Source of the DNA: Seohaeicola saemankumensis | GTDB taxonomy: Bacteria > Pseudomonadota > Alphaproteobacteria > Rhodobacterales > Rhodobacteraceae | Assembly (NCBI RefSeq): GCF_020171285.1 | Contig: NZ_JAIUZI010000003.1 | Location: 1 to 64,000 of the forward strand | Length of the DNA stretch: 64,000 nt | Direction: 5' to 3' | In this document: one piece after another, positions 1 to 8,450 of the stretch | How the letters are laid out: every line of letters begins with the position of its first letter | How positions within the stretch are numbered: the stretch's first letter is position 1 | Position numbers and translations under genes: made by a program | The notes under the pieces: model-generated | What the model saw: only the letters and a program-made list of their open reading frames with translations | Told to the model about the DNA's origin: nothing | Databases searched by the model: none

Positions 1-46
1 TCCGTCCGGCGCCCCGATCAGCGCCTCAGCGCCGCCGGTGAAGGGG

Positions 47-120
47 GTTCTAAGGTTTACCCAACAAACCCGCAAGCGCTTTTTTCACCATTCATAAAAA
101 TTTTTCAAAAAAGATGAAAT
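47..120 (-). promoter_or_regulatory. rRNA-operon-like strong promoter reading out of the left edge
   Basis: On the minus strand a -35-like TTGCGG (70-75) is separated by exactly 17 bases from a -10-like TAGAAC (47-52). Upstream lies an A/T-rich stretch (about 81-120) of the kind that forms an UP element. The downstream sequence to position 1 (CACCGGCGGCGCTGAGG and on) looks like a Rhodobacteraceae rRNA leader as I remember it. The rRNA gene itself would lie outside the window. The promoter is read from the sequence; the rRNA assignment is inference. Confidence 0.45.
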
Positions 121-526
121 CACCAATAAAAACAGAGCACTAAGCGGCGAGCGACAACTTGAAAACGCACGCACCCGGTCAAAAACCCGGCGCAAAGGGC
201 AATCGCACGGTGCCGCTAACACTATATATAGCGGCGTCGAACTCGCTTACAACAAATCACAAAGAATCCGTTCCCTAGGGTCACCAGATTCGACCGATTC
301 CACCCGGTTGTTGCGAGTCGCGCGATCCGTCGTCGGAACGGGCATCGAGGCGCAACGGCGCGCCGGTTTTCGGTCCGGGCACCCGGCACCCCAGCTTCCC
401 GCGACCGGTCTTCGGTTACGGGTTGAGTCAGGATATGACTGGTCAGGCACGCAATCCCCGTTACGATCCTGTCGCGGGATGCCTGCAGGCCGGGCGGATA
501 CCGGCAAGAACTGGGAGAGCCAGCAT
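121..526. other. Intergenic region between the left-edge promoter and the GntR gene
   Basis: No gene is supported here. It contains an inverted repeat GCCGCTA (212-218) / TAGCGGC (229-235) around an AT-rich loop. The open frame continuing upstream of the GntR gene from 308 shows no family resemblance and has no ribosome binding site at its first ATG, so it is treated as non-coding leader. Confidence 0.4.
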
Positions 527-1180
527 ATGTCAAACACACGGCGCGCGGCCGACGACCTTCGGCGCATGATATTCACTGGCGCGCTTGGTCCCGGCACCGA
601 TCATCTCGAAAGCGAGCTTGCGGACCTGCTGGGCATGTCCCGGACCCCCGTCCGCGAAGCGATCCTGTTGCTTCAGGCGCAGGGGCTGGTGGAAATGCGC
701 CCGCGCAAGGGCATGCGCGTTCTGGCCCTGTCTCCCACCGATATGCGCGACATCTATGACGTGCTGACCGAACTGGAGTGCCTTGCCGCCGACCGGGCGG
801 CCGGGTTCGGGTACGATCAATCGGAACTGGAACCCCTGTCCGGGGCGATCGCCGACATGGACGCCGCGCTCGCGCGCGGCGATCGCGAGGCCTGGTCCGA
901 AGCGGATGACAGATTTCACTCGGAGCTTGTCCGGCTGGGGCAAAATCATAGGGTGCAGGCCATTGCCGGAATGATGGTGGACCAGGTCAGGCGGGCCCGC
1001 ACGACTACGCTGCATCTGCGCCCGTTGCCGACCAAGTCAAACGAAGATCACCGCAGGGTGTATGAAGCCATCCGCGCCGGCGACCCCGATACGGCGCGCC
1101 GCGTCCATAACGCCCACCGCACCCATGCCAAGGATATGCTGCTCGGGCTGCTGGACAAGCTTGGTCTGCGCCAGGTCTAG
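527..1180 (+). CDS. GntR family transcriptional regulator, FCD (FadR C-terminal) subfamily
   Basis: This is a 217-residue DNA-binding regulator. An N-terminal winged helix (about residues 5-70) carries the typical ELADLLGMSRTPVREAI recognition segment and the wing RPRKGMRVL. A C-terminal all-helical FCD ligand domain follows (about 75-210) with the D-x3-H pattern in DDRFHSELV and later histidines that usually hold a metal or carboxylate ligand. I chose the ATG at 527 because GGGAG (513-517) precedes it at good distance and the helix-turn-helix begins right after; the frame is open back to 308. Such proteins sense small organic acids or sugar acids. No adjacent plus-strand target gene is visible; the TRAP operon converges on it from the right. 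The ligand is unknown. Confidence 0.85.
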   Translation: MSNTRRAADDLRRMIFTGALGPGTDHLESELADLLGMSRTPVREAILLLQAQGLVEMRPRKGMRVLALSPTDMRDIYDVLTELECLAADRAAGFGYDQSELEPLSGAIADMDAALARGDREAWSEADDRFHSELVRLGQNHRVQAIAGMMVDQVRRARTTTLHLRPLPTKSNEDHRRVYEAIRAGDPDTARRVHNAHRTHAKDMLLGLLDKLGLRQV

Positions 1181-1418
1181 CGTCCGGTTACCTTTAGATG
1201 CGCGTCGGCGCGCAAAACCTTTAGAAAAGTGTGTCGATTGGCCTTTACGGCTGCCCGTCTCGCCTCAAGCGGATGTCCTCCAACCGAAGGCCAAGCGTTC
1301 GGCACCGCGGCATCGAAAGCTTTCGTCCAGTGTCGGGCTATCGTCTGACCCAATTCCAAGGGGTAACAGCGTCACCGCCAACGAAACGAGGCGAAGCACA
1401 GGATCGCATCTGCAGAGC

Positions 1419-1721
1419 TTACTCAGTGCTAGCCTCGTAGATTTTGGTTTCCGGCTCTTCAGCCAGCCAACCAGAAAGATCGCTCGCCTGCGCGGCACGC
1501 ACGGGGTGGTTCTGCCATTCTTGTATGTCACCCGGGTTGGCCCATTCTGCCTCGACAACAAAGGCATCGGGGCAATCGGTTGCCAACAAGAGCCGCCCCT
1601 TCAGAAAACCCGGAATTGCGTCTGCGCATTCCTCGAGCACCCGGCGCGCCTTGAACGCGGCAATTGCATCCGCGCGTTGGCCCGGTCTCACCTTGACGGC
1701 CATTTGACTGACAAAGCTCAT
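1419..1721 (-). CDS. Antibiotic biosynthesis monooxygenase (ABM) domain protein
   Basis: This small protein of 100 residues has the ferredoxin-like ABM fold pattern: a beta strand with MAVKVRPGQ, a helix rich in Ala/Arg, a central LLATDCPDAFVVEAEWANPGDIQ-type strand-turn (W in EWAN) and the HPVRAA helix. ABM proteins act as small cofactor-free monooxygenases, haem-degrading enzymes or dimeric accessory proteins. The start at 1721 is preferred over the upstream in-frame ATG at 1784 because it overlaps the stop of the preceding TetR gene as ATGA, which points to translational coupling. It is the last gene of the TRAP/M24/TetR operon, so it probably acts on the imported compound or its product. 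The substrate cannot be told. Confidence 0.7.
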   Translation of the reverse strand: MSFVSQMAVKVRPGQRADAIAAFKARRVLEECADAIPGFLKGRLLLATDCPDAFVVEAEWANPGDIQEWQNHPVRAAQASDLSGWLAEEPETKIYEASTE

Positions 1722-2440
1722 GTCTTTTGCTCCTTTTGGACCATTGGCCTGTCCGTTTGGCCTGTATAGGAAATCACGCCACAAGCGGCGCGGGAGATTG
1801 CATGTGAAAACCCCTCAATATCCGGCGGAAACATGGGGCCCATGCCCAGGCCGGACTGCATGGAACAGGTTGCAATCAACTGAGAGGCTGCGTTCACCTG
1901 CGCCTCTGTCGGGGGTTTGGCCAGTTGGTCAGAATAGTCTTCCATCACGGCATTGACCTTTTCCGCCATCGTCGGGGCAATCGCGCCAAGCGGGCCAAAG
2001 CCCAGGATGTTGTTTTGCGCTCTTTCCGACAATGCGCGGTAGACGCCCTTGTGGCGTTCAACCAGTTGACGCCCTTCCTTTGCCAACCTGTAAAACAACG
2101 TAAAGACGTCGTGGTTTGCAGAACGCGAAAGGTCGAGGGCATACAGGCCAGGATTGACTTCCTTGATCACATTGCTGGCCGCGCGCGACAGCAGATCCGC
2201 CTTGTCTTCGAACTGATGGTAGAACGATCCGACCGACTGGCCTGATGCCTCAACAACCTGCGATATTGTCGACCCCGAGAATCCGTGCGCCCAGAAGACC
2301 TCGTTGGCAGCCTCCAGAAACCTGCGCTCTGTTTCGATTGCCCGTTTAGATCGCTTGCGCGGCTTCTTGGAGGGCTTGGAATTCGACTGGGCTTCGGGTG
2401 CACGCATCTGTTCGTTCGGTTCCGCTTTGTCCATCGGCAT
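1718..2440 (-). CDS. TetR family transcriptional regulator
   Basis: This one-domain-plus-effector regulator has about 240 residues. After a Lys/Arg-rich leader (KPSKKPRKRSKRAIE) comes the TetR helix-turn-helix: RRFLEAANEVFWAHGF, then STISQVVEASGQSVGSFYHQF with the conserved SFYHQFxDKxDLL ending. The remaining about 150 residues form the variable ligand domain. The start at 2440 overlaps the last base of the upstream M24 stop codon (TGATG); a longer start at 2479 would overlap M24 by 40 bases. Its stop overlaps the ABM gene by 4 bases. A self-encoded TetR repressor within a transport/catabolic operon usually controls that operon, and the perfect palindrome at 6581-6596 is the obvious candidate operator. 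The ligand is unknown. Confidence 0.85.
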   Translation of the reverse strand: MPMDKAEPNEQMRAPEAQSNSKPSKKPRKRSKRAIETERRFLEAANEVFWAHGFSGSTISQVVEASGQSVGSFYHQFEDKADLLSRAASNVIKEVNPGLYALDLSRSANHDVFTLFYRLAKEGRQLVERHKGVYRALSERAQNNILGFGPLGAIAPTMAEKVNAVMEDYSDQLAKPPTEAQVNAASQLIATCSMQSGLGMGPMFPPDIEGFSHAISRAACGVISYTGQTDRPMVQKEQKT

Positions 2441-3600
2441 CACACCGGCAGTGTCAATTCGTCGATACTGTCGGGCCATGGCGTCATGTTGTGGTTTCCG
2501 GTTTCGGTGACAACCACAGTATCGGAATGTCGGAAGCCGCCAATCCCGGGAATGTAGATACCAGGTTCAATGGTATAGACCATGCCCGGCTTGATTTCGC
2601 GATGATCGCCTTCGGCCAGAAACGGGGCTTCGTGTGCGGTCACGCCCAAGCCGTGCCCGGTCCGGTGCAGCAGGTTGTCGCCGTAGCCGGCCTTGCGGAG
2701 CAAATTGTTCACTGCAAGGTCGACGTCATGCATGATCGCGCCCGGTTTGGTCAGCGAAAAGGCCAGTTCGCGCGCCTCCATCATGACTTCAAACGGGCGT
2801 TTCGCCTCGTCCGGGACATGGCCAAGGAAAAACGTCCGTTCCAACTCGCCGCCATAGCCGTTGGTTTTTCCGGCCGCCAGAGCCACGTTTGGTCCTCCGA
2901 TTTCAAACGGGATGAACAGATCGGTAAAATTGTGCGGATCGTGCGAGATCGCTTGCGGCTGTGCTCCAGCCTGAAGCTTGGTCGAGAAGATGTTGGCACT
3001 GGGCAAATCCGCATACATTTTTTGCGTCATCTTGCCAGAGGCCATGCCATAGAGGCTCATCGCCAGCACACCCGGCTTTACGTGGTTCAGCAGTTCGCCC
3101 ATACCGAGCTGCATCATTTCACAGGCATATTGGTGACGGTTGATCTCCCACGGCGACTTGATCAGGCGCAAATCCTCGACAATCTCGCAGCTTTGGTGCC
3201 GCCCGCCCAGGGCGTTGATCACGAAAAAGGGGCAGTCGGGCTCGACACCCAGTTTTGACATGCCGGCGAGTACTGATGTCAGCTTTGCATCCCAGCCTTC
3301 ACCTTCAGGGGCGGGGAATTCGCGATAGGGCGCGAACTCCAGCGCGCCGACGGCACGGCTGATGACATGCGGCTCCTCAAGTCCGGGCATGATGAAAATC
3401 GGATCACCCTTGGCAGGAACAACCAGCAGAAACGGACGTTCATGCACGAAGTTGGCGAAATTGGTCATGTAGAAAACGTTGTCGGGATTGAACAACACCA
3501 GCGCGTCCAACCCTTGCGCCGCCATTTCGGCCTGCGCCTTTTGGCGACGCGCCTCGATTTCAGCGGCTTCGGGTGGGGTGCATATGGCTTCGATGGTCAT
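2440..3600 (-). CDS. M24 family (creatinase/aminopeptidase P-like) protein lacking canonical metal ligands
   Basis: This 386-residue protein has the two-domain layout of the family: a creatinase N-terminal domain (about 15-150, with DALVLFNPDNVFYMTNF) and a C-terminal pita-bread domain (about 155-380). The HRTGHGLGVTAHE segment (about 308-325) and TIEPGIY (about 343) are typical. However, the metal-binding Asp-x10-Asp pair of the peptidases is not seen: the region reads VALAAGKTNGYGGELERTFF, with Glu where the second Asp is expected. The last metal-binding Glu is replaced in FRHSDTVVV. ELERTFF resembles the ALERTLF of metal-free creatinase as I recall it. It therefore probably hydrolyses a C-N bond in a small molecule rather than a peptide. 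It follows dctM by 13 bases, so the TRAP system likely brings in its substrate. Substrate unknown. Confidence 0.75.
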   Translation of the reverse strand: MTIEAICTPPEAAEIEARRQKAQAEMAAQGLDALVLFNPDNVFYMTNFANFVHERPFLLVVPAKGDPIFIMPGLEEPHVISRAVGALEFAPYREFPAPEGEGWDAKLTSVLAGMSKLGVEPDCPFFVINALGGRHQSCEIVEDLRLIKSPWEINRHQYACEMMQLGMGELLNHVKPGVLAMSLYGMASGKMTQKMYADLPSANIFSTKLQAGAQPQAISHDPHNFTDLFIPFEIGGPNVALAAGKTNGYGGELERTFFLGHVPDEAKRPFEVMMEARELAFSLTKPGAIMHDVDLAVNNLLRKAGYGDNLLHRTGHGLGVTAHEAPFLAEGDHREIKPGMVYTIEPGIYIPGIGGFRHSDTVVVTETGNHNMTPWPDSIDELTLPV

Positions 3601-3613
3601 AATGGACTCCGGA

Positions 3614-4873
3614 TTAGCGAACGAAGAAGAGCGAGATTTCGGGAATGAAACTGATCAGCCCCAGAGCGAGGATCATCAGCAGGATGAAGGGGACCGCCGC
3701 ACGCACGAGCAGTGCGAATTTTTCGCGGAATGCCGACATGGCAACGATCAGGTTCAAACCAACCGGGGGGGTCAGCAAACCAATCTCAAGGTTAACGATC
3801 ATGATGATCCCGAACACGACCTTGTCGAAGCCGAAGCTGACCGCCAGCGGGGTGAGAAGTGGGCCGAGGATCAGGATGGCCTCTGCCGTCGTCATGAACG
3901 CGCCAATGGCCAGCAGGAAGATGTTCACGACGATGATGAAGGTGATCGGGCTGGTGATCCATCCTTCGACAAAGCCCAGCATCAGGTCGGGCACGCGGTT
4001 TTCGATCAGGATCAAATTCAGGCTCAGCGCCACGGCGATCAGCGGGAACAGGGCGCCACCCAGCTTGGCCGCGCCAAAGACCACACCCTTGAGGTCGGCA
4101 AACACCAGCTCGCGATGCACGAACATCTCGATGATGATCGCATAGAGAAGCGCCACGGCGGCCGCTTCGGTCGGCGAAAAGAACCCGGAATAGATCCCGC
4201 CCAGCAGGATGACCGGCATCATCAAGGACCAGAACCCGTCCTTGATGGCGACCATCAATGCGGACCACGAAAAGGATTGGCGCGGCATGCGGCGGTTGGC
4301 CCAAACCGAGTAGAGGGCAAACAGTCCCACCAGCAGCAACCCCGGTCCCACACCGGCGCGGAACAGATCGACAATCGACGTTTCCGTTACAAGCCCATAC
4401 AGGATCAGCGGGATGGAGGGGGGGATAATAATGCCAAGCGTGCCGCCTGAAACCACGGTCCCCAGTGCAAAGCGCTTGCTGTAACCGGCCTCTTGCATGG
4501 CCGGGTAAAGAACCGCGCCGATGGCGAGCATGGTGACGATGGACGAGCCCGAGATCGCTGCAAAGATCGCCGAACTGACAATCCCGGCAACGCCCAGTCC
4601 GCCCGGCAAATGCCCAACCATGGCCCGGGCAACATCGGTCAGACGTTTGGCCGTGGTCCCTTGGGTCATTACCCCGCCACACAGCATGAACATCGGAATG
4701 GCGAGGATCAATTCCTTGTCGAGCGACACGAACATGTCCTCGATGATCCAGGTCAGATGCCCGCTGCCCCACGCGATCTGCGCATAGGCTATTGCGGCGA
4801 GCAGGATCACCAGAAGCGGCTGGCGCAGGACCAGCAGCGCCACGACCAGCGAAACAAGTATCAGGGCGTTCAT
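3614..4873 (-). CDS. dctM: TRAP transporter large permease subunit, DctM family
   Basis: This 419-residue integral membrane protein has about a dozen hydrophobic segments. It is the channel-forming subunit of a tripartite ATP-independent periplasmic transporter, which imports organic acids or zwitterions using an ion gradient. Typical DctM features are the early MFMLCGGVMTQG, the re-entrant AISGSSIVTMLAIG region and the repeated LGIIIPPSIPLILYG and LTPPVGLNL motifs. The length is normal for the family. It overlaps the dctQ stop codon as ATGA and lies 13 bases before the M24 gene. The solute is not revealed by the sequence; co-transcription with an M24 hydrolase suggests a small amide or amino-acid-like compound. 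Confidence 0.93.
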   Translation of the reverse strand: MNALILVSLVVALLVLRQPLLVILLAAIAYAQIAWGSGHLTWIIEDMFVSLDKELILAIPMFMLCGGVMTQGTTAKRLTDVARAMVGHLPGGLGVAGIVSSAIFAAISGSSIVTMLAIGAVLYPAMQEAGYSKRFALGTVVSGGTLGIIIPPSIPLILYGLVTETSIVDLFRAGVGPGLLLVGLFALYSVWANRRMPRQSFSWSALMVAIKDGFWSLMMPVILLGGIYSGFFSPTEAAAVALLYAIIIEMFVHRELVFADLKGVVFGAAKLGGALFPLIAVALSLNLILIENRVPDLMLGFVEGWITSPITFIIVVNIFLLAIGAFMTTAEAILILGPLLTPLAVSFGFDKVVFGIIMIVNLEIGLLTPPVGLNLIVAMSAFREKFALLVRAAVPFILLMILALGLISFIPEISLFFVR

Positions 4874-5430
4874 TCGATGGTGTCCCCGTCTTGTGGCCGC
4901 AAGTCGGGCCAGATCAGAAATGCCAGATAGCGCAGCGCGGCAGAGGCAAAGCCAAGGGGAATGGCAAGCTGCACCAACCAGACCTGCACCCGAACGCCGC
5001 CAGAGGCGATCTGCCCTGTTTGATACGACTCGGCTACAAAGAGGGACGCGACAACGGTCACGCCAATCAGGAACAGGGTGGTCACCAGATCGGCGACCCT
5101 GTTCATGCGGTCATTCCACGCGTCGGGGACTGCCCTGAATGCCACCTTTGGCACCAGTTGCGCGCCAACCCAGGTGGCAATTCCGATCCCTGCAAACGCC
5201 CCCCACATCAACAGGAAAAGGGCGATCTTCTGGGACCCGAACAGAACGAGGTGACGCGCCTCGAAACCCGCCGCCGACAGAAGTGGAATAACGGCTTCCC
5301 GGATCAGAACATCGTAGACCAGGATCAACGCGATGCCGCCGAAAGCGATGGTCGCCACCCAAACCTCGGCACGATGCCAGAGGTCGAGAGCGGTTCGCAC
5401 GGCCTGCGGTGATGATGCAGAGTGGGTCAC
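4870..5430 (-). CDS. dctQ: TRAP transporter small permease subunit, DctQ family
   Basis: This 186-residue protein has four predicted membrane spans (about 28-50, 65-95, 110-130, 150-175), the normal make-up of the DctQ subunit that stabilises DctM and the docking of the binding protein. The first span begins WVATIAFGGIALILVYDV, and W-G-A-F-A-G-I-G in the second is typical. It lies between dctP (77 bases upstream) and dctM (4-base overlap). The small subunits diverge strongly, so the assignment rests on topology, length and position as much as on motifs. Confidence 0.88.
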   Translation of the reverse strand: MTHSASSPQAVRTALDLWHRAEVWVATIAFGGIALILVYDVLIREAVIPLLSAAGFEARHLVLFGSQKIALFLLMWGAFAGIGIATWVGAQLVPKVAFRAVPDAWNDRMNRVADLVTTLFLIGVTVVASLFVAESYQTGQIASGGVRVQVWLVQLAIPLGFASAALRYLAFLIWPDLRPQDGDTIE

Positions 5431-5507
5431 GTCAAGCTCCTGATGTTCGGTTTCCGGTCAGGTCGGGGCACCCGGGACACGAGCACCCCTTTTCCGTGAG
5501 TGGTGGA

Positions 5508-6515
5508 TTACTGCGAGCAGCTTTCGCGCGCGGCGACCATCTTGTCGAAGAATGCGCGGCCGGCATCGGTCGAGTCCTCCAGCACCTTGGCGTAATACTC
5601 GTCGATATCAGCGCTCCACTGCGCGCGTTCTTCATCGGTCGGGACCACGATCTGGCCGCCTTTGCCTTTGACCATTTCATAGATCTGGTTTTCGAAGGCA
5701 AAGAAGGCGGCCGACCGCTCGGCAGCGGGGCGTTTGGCCAACGCGCGCTCAAACCCGGCGCGATCTTCGTCCGACAGCTTTTCCCAGACGCGATCATTGA
5801 TCAGCAAAATCGCGGGTGCCATCACATAGTCGAGCTTGGTCAGCACAGGTGCGACCTGTGCAATCCCGGCAAACAGGTAGAAAACCGGAATTGTGTTGTA
5901 GGCGTCAATCAGACCTGTCGAGATGTTCGACGCGGCTTCGGTTACCGGCGTATTGACCGGATAGCTTCCCTGGGTTTCCCAAAACAGGTTTGCGACGGGG
6001 TTTGCCGCGACGCCGACGCGCAGGTCGCGCAGGGACTCGGGCGTGGTGAAGGGCTTTGTGCCCGCCATCTGGCCGCTGCCGACTTCAGACCATGTCAGAA
6101 ACCGCATTCCGGTCGGTGCGATCAAGTCATTGAAGTCACCCGCCACCGTATCAAGAATGCACGAACGCACGTCCTTGTCGTCGTAAAAGAACGGCAACGA
6201 GGTCAGATATGCCTCGGCCACCTGATCAGACAGCGACGCGACAGAAAACGCGCCCATATCGATGCGCCCGCGCATGACCTGCGGCATGACGGCTTGTTCA
6301 GCGCCAAGCTGTGCATTGTAGAAAATCTCGATCGATACACGGCCCTCCGTTTCCTCTGAAACGTCGGCGGCAAACTGGTCGAACTGTTGCTGCCAGATCG
6401 TGTTCGTCGGCGCCGCCGTCGCCATACGCAGTGTGACCTCCTGCGCCGCCAGCGGTGTGAAGCCAAGGCTTGCGGCAAACGCAAGTGGCGCGATCAAGTT
6501 ACGGGTTTTGAGCAT
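5508..6515 (-). CDS. dctP: TRAP transporter periplasmic solute-binding protein, DctP family
   Basis: The protein has 335 residues with a Sec signal peptide (about 1-24, cleavage after PLAA). The mature part begins with the usual EVTLRMATAAP strand, and the AEAYLTSLPFFYDDKDV segment and FFWETQG-type hinge are seen. It captures the solute in the periplasm and hands it to DctQM. The Arg that usually contacts a substrate carboxylate probably lies in the SLRDLRVGVAANP stretch (about 160-172). GGAGG precedes the ATG at good distance. It is the first gene of the operon; the 16-bp palindrome at 6581-6596 sits about 65 bases upstream of its start. Confidence 0.92.
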   Translation of the reverse strand: MLKTRNLIAPLAFAASLGFTPLAAQEVTLRMATAAPTNTIWQQQFDQFAADVSEETEGRVSIEIFYNAQLGAEQAVMPQVMRGRIDMGAFSVASLSDQVAEAYLTSLPFFYDDKDVRSCILDTVAGDFNDLIAPTGMRFLTWSEVGSGQMAGTKPFTTPESLRDLRVGVAANPVANLFWETQGSYPVNTPVTEAASNISTGLIDAYNTIPVFYLFAGIAQVAPVLTKLDYVMAPAILLINDRVWEKLSDEDRAGFERALAKRPAAERSAAFFAFENQIYEMVKGKGGQIVVPTDEERAQWSADIDEYYAKVLEDSTDAGRAFFDKMVAARESCSQ

Positions 6516-6580
6516 GGGATCCTCCCAAAGACATGATTCGGTTTCCTTGGCACAACCATAGTATTTTCGAGGATTTTTTC

Positions 6581-6596
6581 TAGAATAATTATTCTA
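6581..6596. promoter_or_regulatory. Perfect 16-bp palindrome, candidate TetR operator
   Basis: TAGAATAATTATTCTA is identical on both strands and is flanked by A/T-rich sequence in an otherwise GC-rich genome. It lies 66-81 bases before the dctP start, where a promoter of the TRAP operon should be. TetR-family repressors bind palindromes of about this length. Its link to the regulator at 1718-2440 is inference. Confidence 0.45.
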
Positions 6597-7106
6597 AAAA
6601 GATGCGTCGCACTGATGACCTTGAAAAAGGTTATTATTAATCAGCGCACTACAAAGAAACGCGCCGGGGCATATGCTCGGAATTTCAGGGCGTTCAGCGG
6701 CCATACTGCTTGTGGCGCGCCAACTGCAATGCCGCGCCTTCACCGTGAATCGGCACGGCCTTTGCCAAAGATCGAAGGACGGTACGTTTCAGCGCAGCGA
6801 CCGCGACACTGCAAAAAGGAACCGTACGGTTCAGCTTGAAACCTGACTTGGGAGAACGGCTGCGCGCCGGATCAACCAGGCTGTCAACCGAGACGTCATA
6901 ACACTCGCCACCAACGCAACCCGCGTGTGGATTTGGACGAATTCAACCCAAACCCAACTGTGACCTGCGATTACTGCACCCGTAGAACAGCACACCAAAC
7001 TGATCGCTTGGTGCGCCTGCGCCGTTTCCGCCGGGCGGAGCCAGCTCATTTCAACGTCATCCAGCCACCGCCACACGCTGACCGGAAAATGGAAACCGCG
7101 ACAACC
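6597..7106. other. Intergenic region without a supported gene
   Basis: About 500 bases lie between the TRAP operon promoter and the end of the amidohydrolase gene. Short open frames exist on both strands (for example 6831-7076 minus), but none shows a family motif, signal peptide or ribosome binding site. It may contain the remains of a decayed gene; I could not identify one. Confidence 0.35.
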
Positions 7107-8450
7107 CTACAGGATCGTGTTCTTGTAAGCCTTGCCGCCCTTCATGATGACATCGAAGTTTTCCGCGCTTCCCATCACCGAAAGATCGGCAATCGGGTCA
7201 CCGTTCACCAAAAGAATGTCGGCATAGGCGCCCGGTTCGATCACCCCGACCGGCCCCTTCTGATAGGGGCTGCGCGGCCCCGCCAGTTGCCACAGCTGGC
7301 CATTGTCTCCGGTCGCTTGCCGCAGGATCTCGGCGTTGCTGAACCACGGCGTTCTGAGCGTCAGCTCATTCAGCTGCGTCGCTTTCGTTTCCGAAGAACC
7401 GACAAAGTCGGTGCCCAAAGCGATCTTGGCACCGTATTCCTTGGCCAACCGCAACATCGCGTCCAGACCATCGCGCGCCATTTTCTGACGTGCAGCCTGA
7501 TATTCATTGAACCCCTCGGGAATCGGGGTCATGAAAAACCCGACCTGCGTCGACAGCCAGACCCCCTTTTCCACCGCCAGTTCCATCGAATCCGGCGTCA
7601 TCAGGTTGCAATGCTCGATACAGGCAAAACCTGCATCAATCGCGCTGCGTACCGACGAGTCCATATAGGCGTGCGATGCCGCGTAAGTGTTCCACCGCTT
7701 CGCCTCATCCACCGCTGCTTTCAGCTCATCGGGCGAGTATTCGTTGATGTCCAGCGGGTCATAAAGACCGGAAACCGCTCCGCCCGAGAACACTTTGATG
7801 AAATGCGCGCCCTGACGGAACTGTTCCCGGGTGGCGGCCAATACCTCATCCACGCCATCCGCGATGATGGTAATCATTTTGGCTTCTAATTCGGTAATGC
7901 CGGGCCCGCCAAAGGCGCGCGGCAGCACGCTGCGCGGGCGGTAATCACCATGGCCGGCGGTCATGCCGATCGACGCGTTGCACGCCTGAATGCGCGGCCC
8001 GGGATAGATCCCTTCGTCAATTGCGCGGGCAATGCCAAGGATGCCGCCGCCGGTGTCGCGCACCCCGGTAAATCCACGCATCAAAGTGGCTTCGCATTCG
8101 CGCAGGGCAAGGGCGGCGACGTAATCCGAGCGGGCCGTCATGAACTCCATCGGTCCCTGATTCCATTGCAGATGCACATGGTTGTCGATCAGCCCGGGCA
8201 TCAGGGTGCGCCCACCCCCATCAATACGCGGTACATCCGGCGCGGCGTCGGCGGCGGGCGAGATCTCCTTGATCAATTCCCCTTCGACCAGGACGTTGGT
8301 CAGACCGCTCAGCCCATCGGATTTGCCGTCAAAGACGCGCACGTTGGTGATCAGGGTGGCATCTGGAGTAGCGGCTTTTGCCGTTGCAGGAATTGTCGCC
8401 AGCGCAGCGCTCGACATAAGGCCTGACAGAAAGGTGCGTTTGGTCAGCAT
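7107..8450 (-). CDS. Exported metal-dependent amidohydrolase (prolidase/imidazolonepropionase-like)
   Basis: This 447-residue enzyme of the amidohydrolase superfamily has an N-terminal leader (KRTFLSGLMSSAALA, cleavage near ATAKA at about 26) that predicts export. The small beta domain holds DVxRIDGGGRTLMPGLIDNHVHL; His-x-His at about 90 binds the first metal. A carboxylated Lys is expected in FIKVFSGG (about 218), further metal His in AASHAYM (about 260) and in CIEHCNL (about 281), and the catalytic Asp in LGTDFVG (about 350). The pattern fits the clade that cleaves N-terminal or C-terminal amino acids from dipeptides, though organophosphate- or imide-cleaving relatives exist. It is a single gene with no close partner. 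The exact substrate is unknown. Confidence 0.82.
   Translation of the reverse strand: MLTKRTFLSGLMSSAALATIPATAKAATPDATLITNVRVFDGKSDGLSGLTNVLVEGELIKEISPAADAAPDVPRIDGGGRTLMPGLIDNHVHLQWNQGPMEFMTARSDYVAALALRECEATLMRGFTGVRDTGGGILGIARAIDEGIYPGPRIQACNASIGMTAGHGDYRPRSVLPRAFGGPGITELEAKMITIIADGVDEVLAATREQFRQGAHFIKVFSGGAVSGLYDPLDINEYSPDELKAAVDEAKRWNTYAASHAYMDSSVRSAIDAGFACIEHCNLMTPDSMELAVEKGVWLSTQVGFFMTPIPEGFNEYQAARQKMARDGLDAMLRLAKEYGAKIALGTDFVGSSETKATQLNELTLRTPWFSNAEILRQATGDNGQLWQLAGPRSPYQKGPVGVIEPGAYADILLVNGDPIADLSVMGSAENFDVIMKGGKAYKNTIL

Noticed and set aside
212..235. Inverted repeat GCCGCTA/TAGCGGC as a terminator or tRNA piece
   Set aside because: The 10-base A/T loop, the absence of a T-run and the lack of cloverleaf features do not support either reading.
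308..526. N-terminal extension of the first GntR protein
   Set aside because: There is no ribosome site at 308, the sequence does not look like a protein domain, and a good site precedes the ATG at 527.
3479..4450. 323-codon plus-strand frame antisense to dctM and M24
   Set aside because: The translation is Gln/His/Asp/Arg-rich, typical of the antisense reading of a membrane protein gene; there is no ribosome site or motif.
6831..7076. 81-codon minus-strand frame resembling a possible gene remnant
   Set aside because: Considered as a decayed transposase because of hydrophobic and Trp-rich parts, but no inverted repeats, target duplication or catalytic motif were found.
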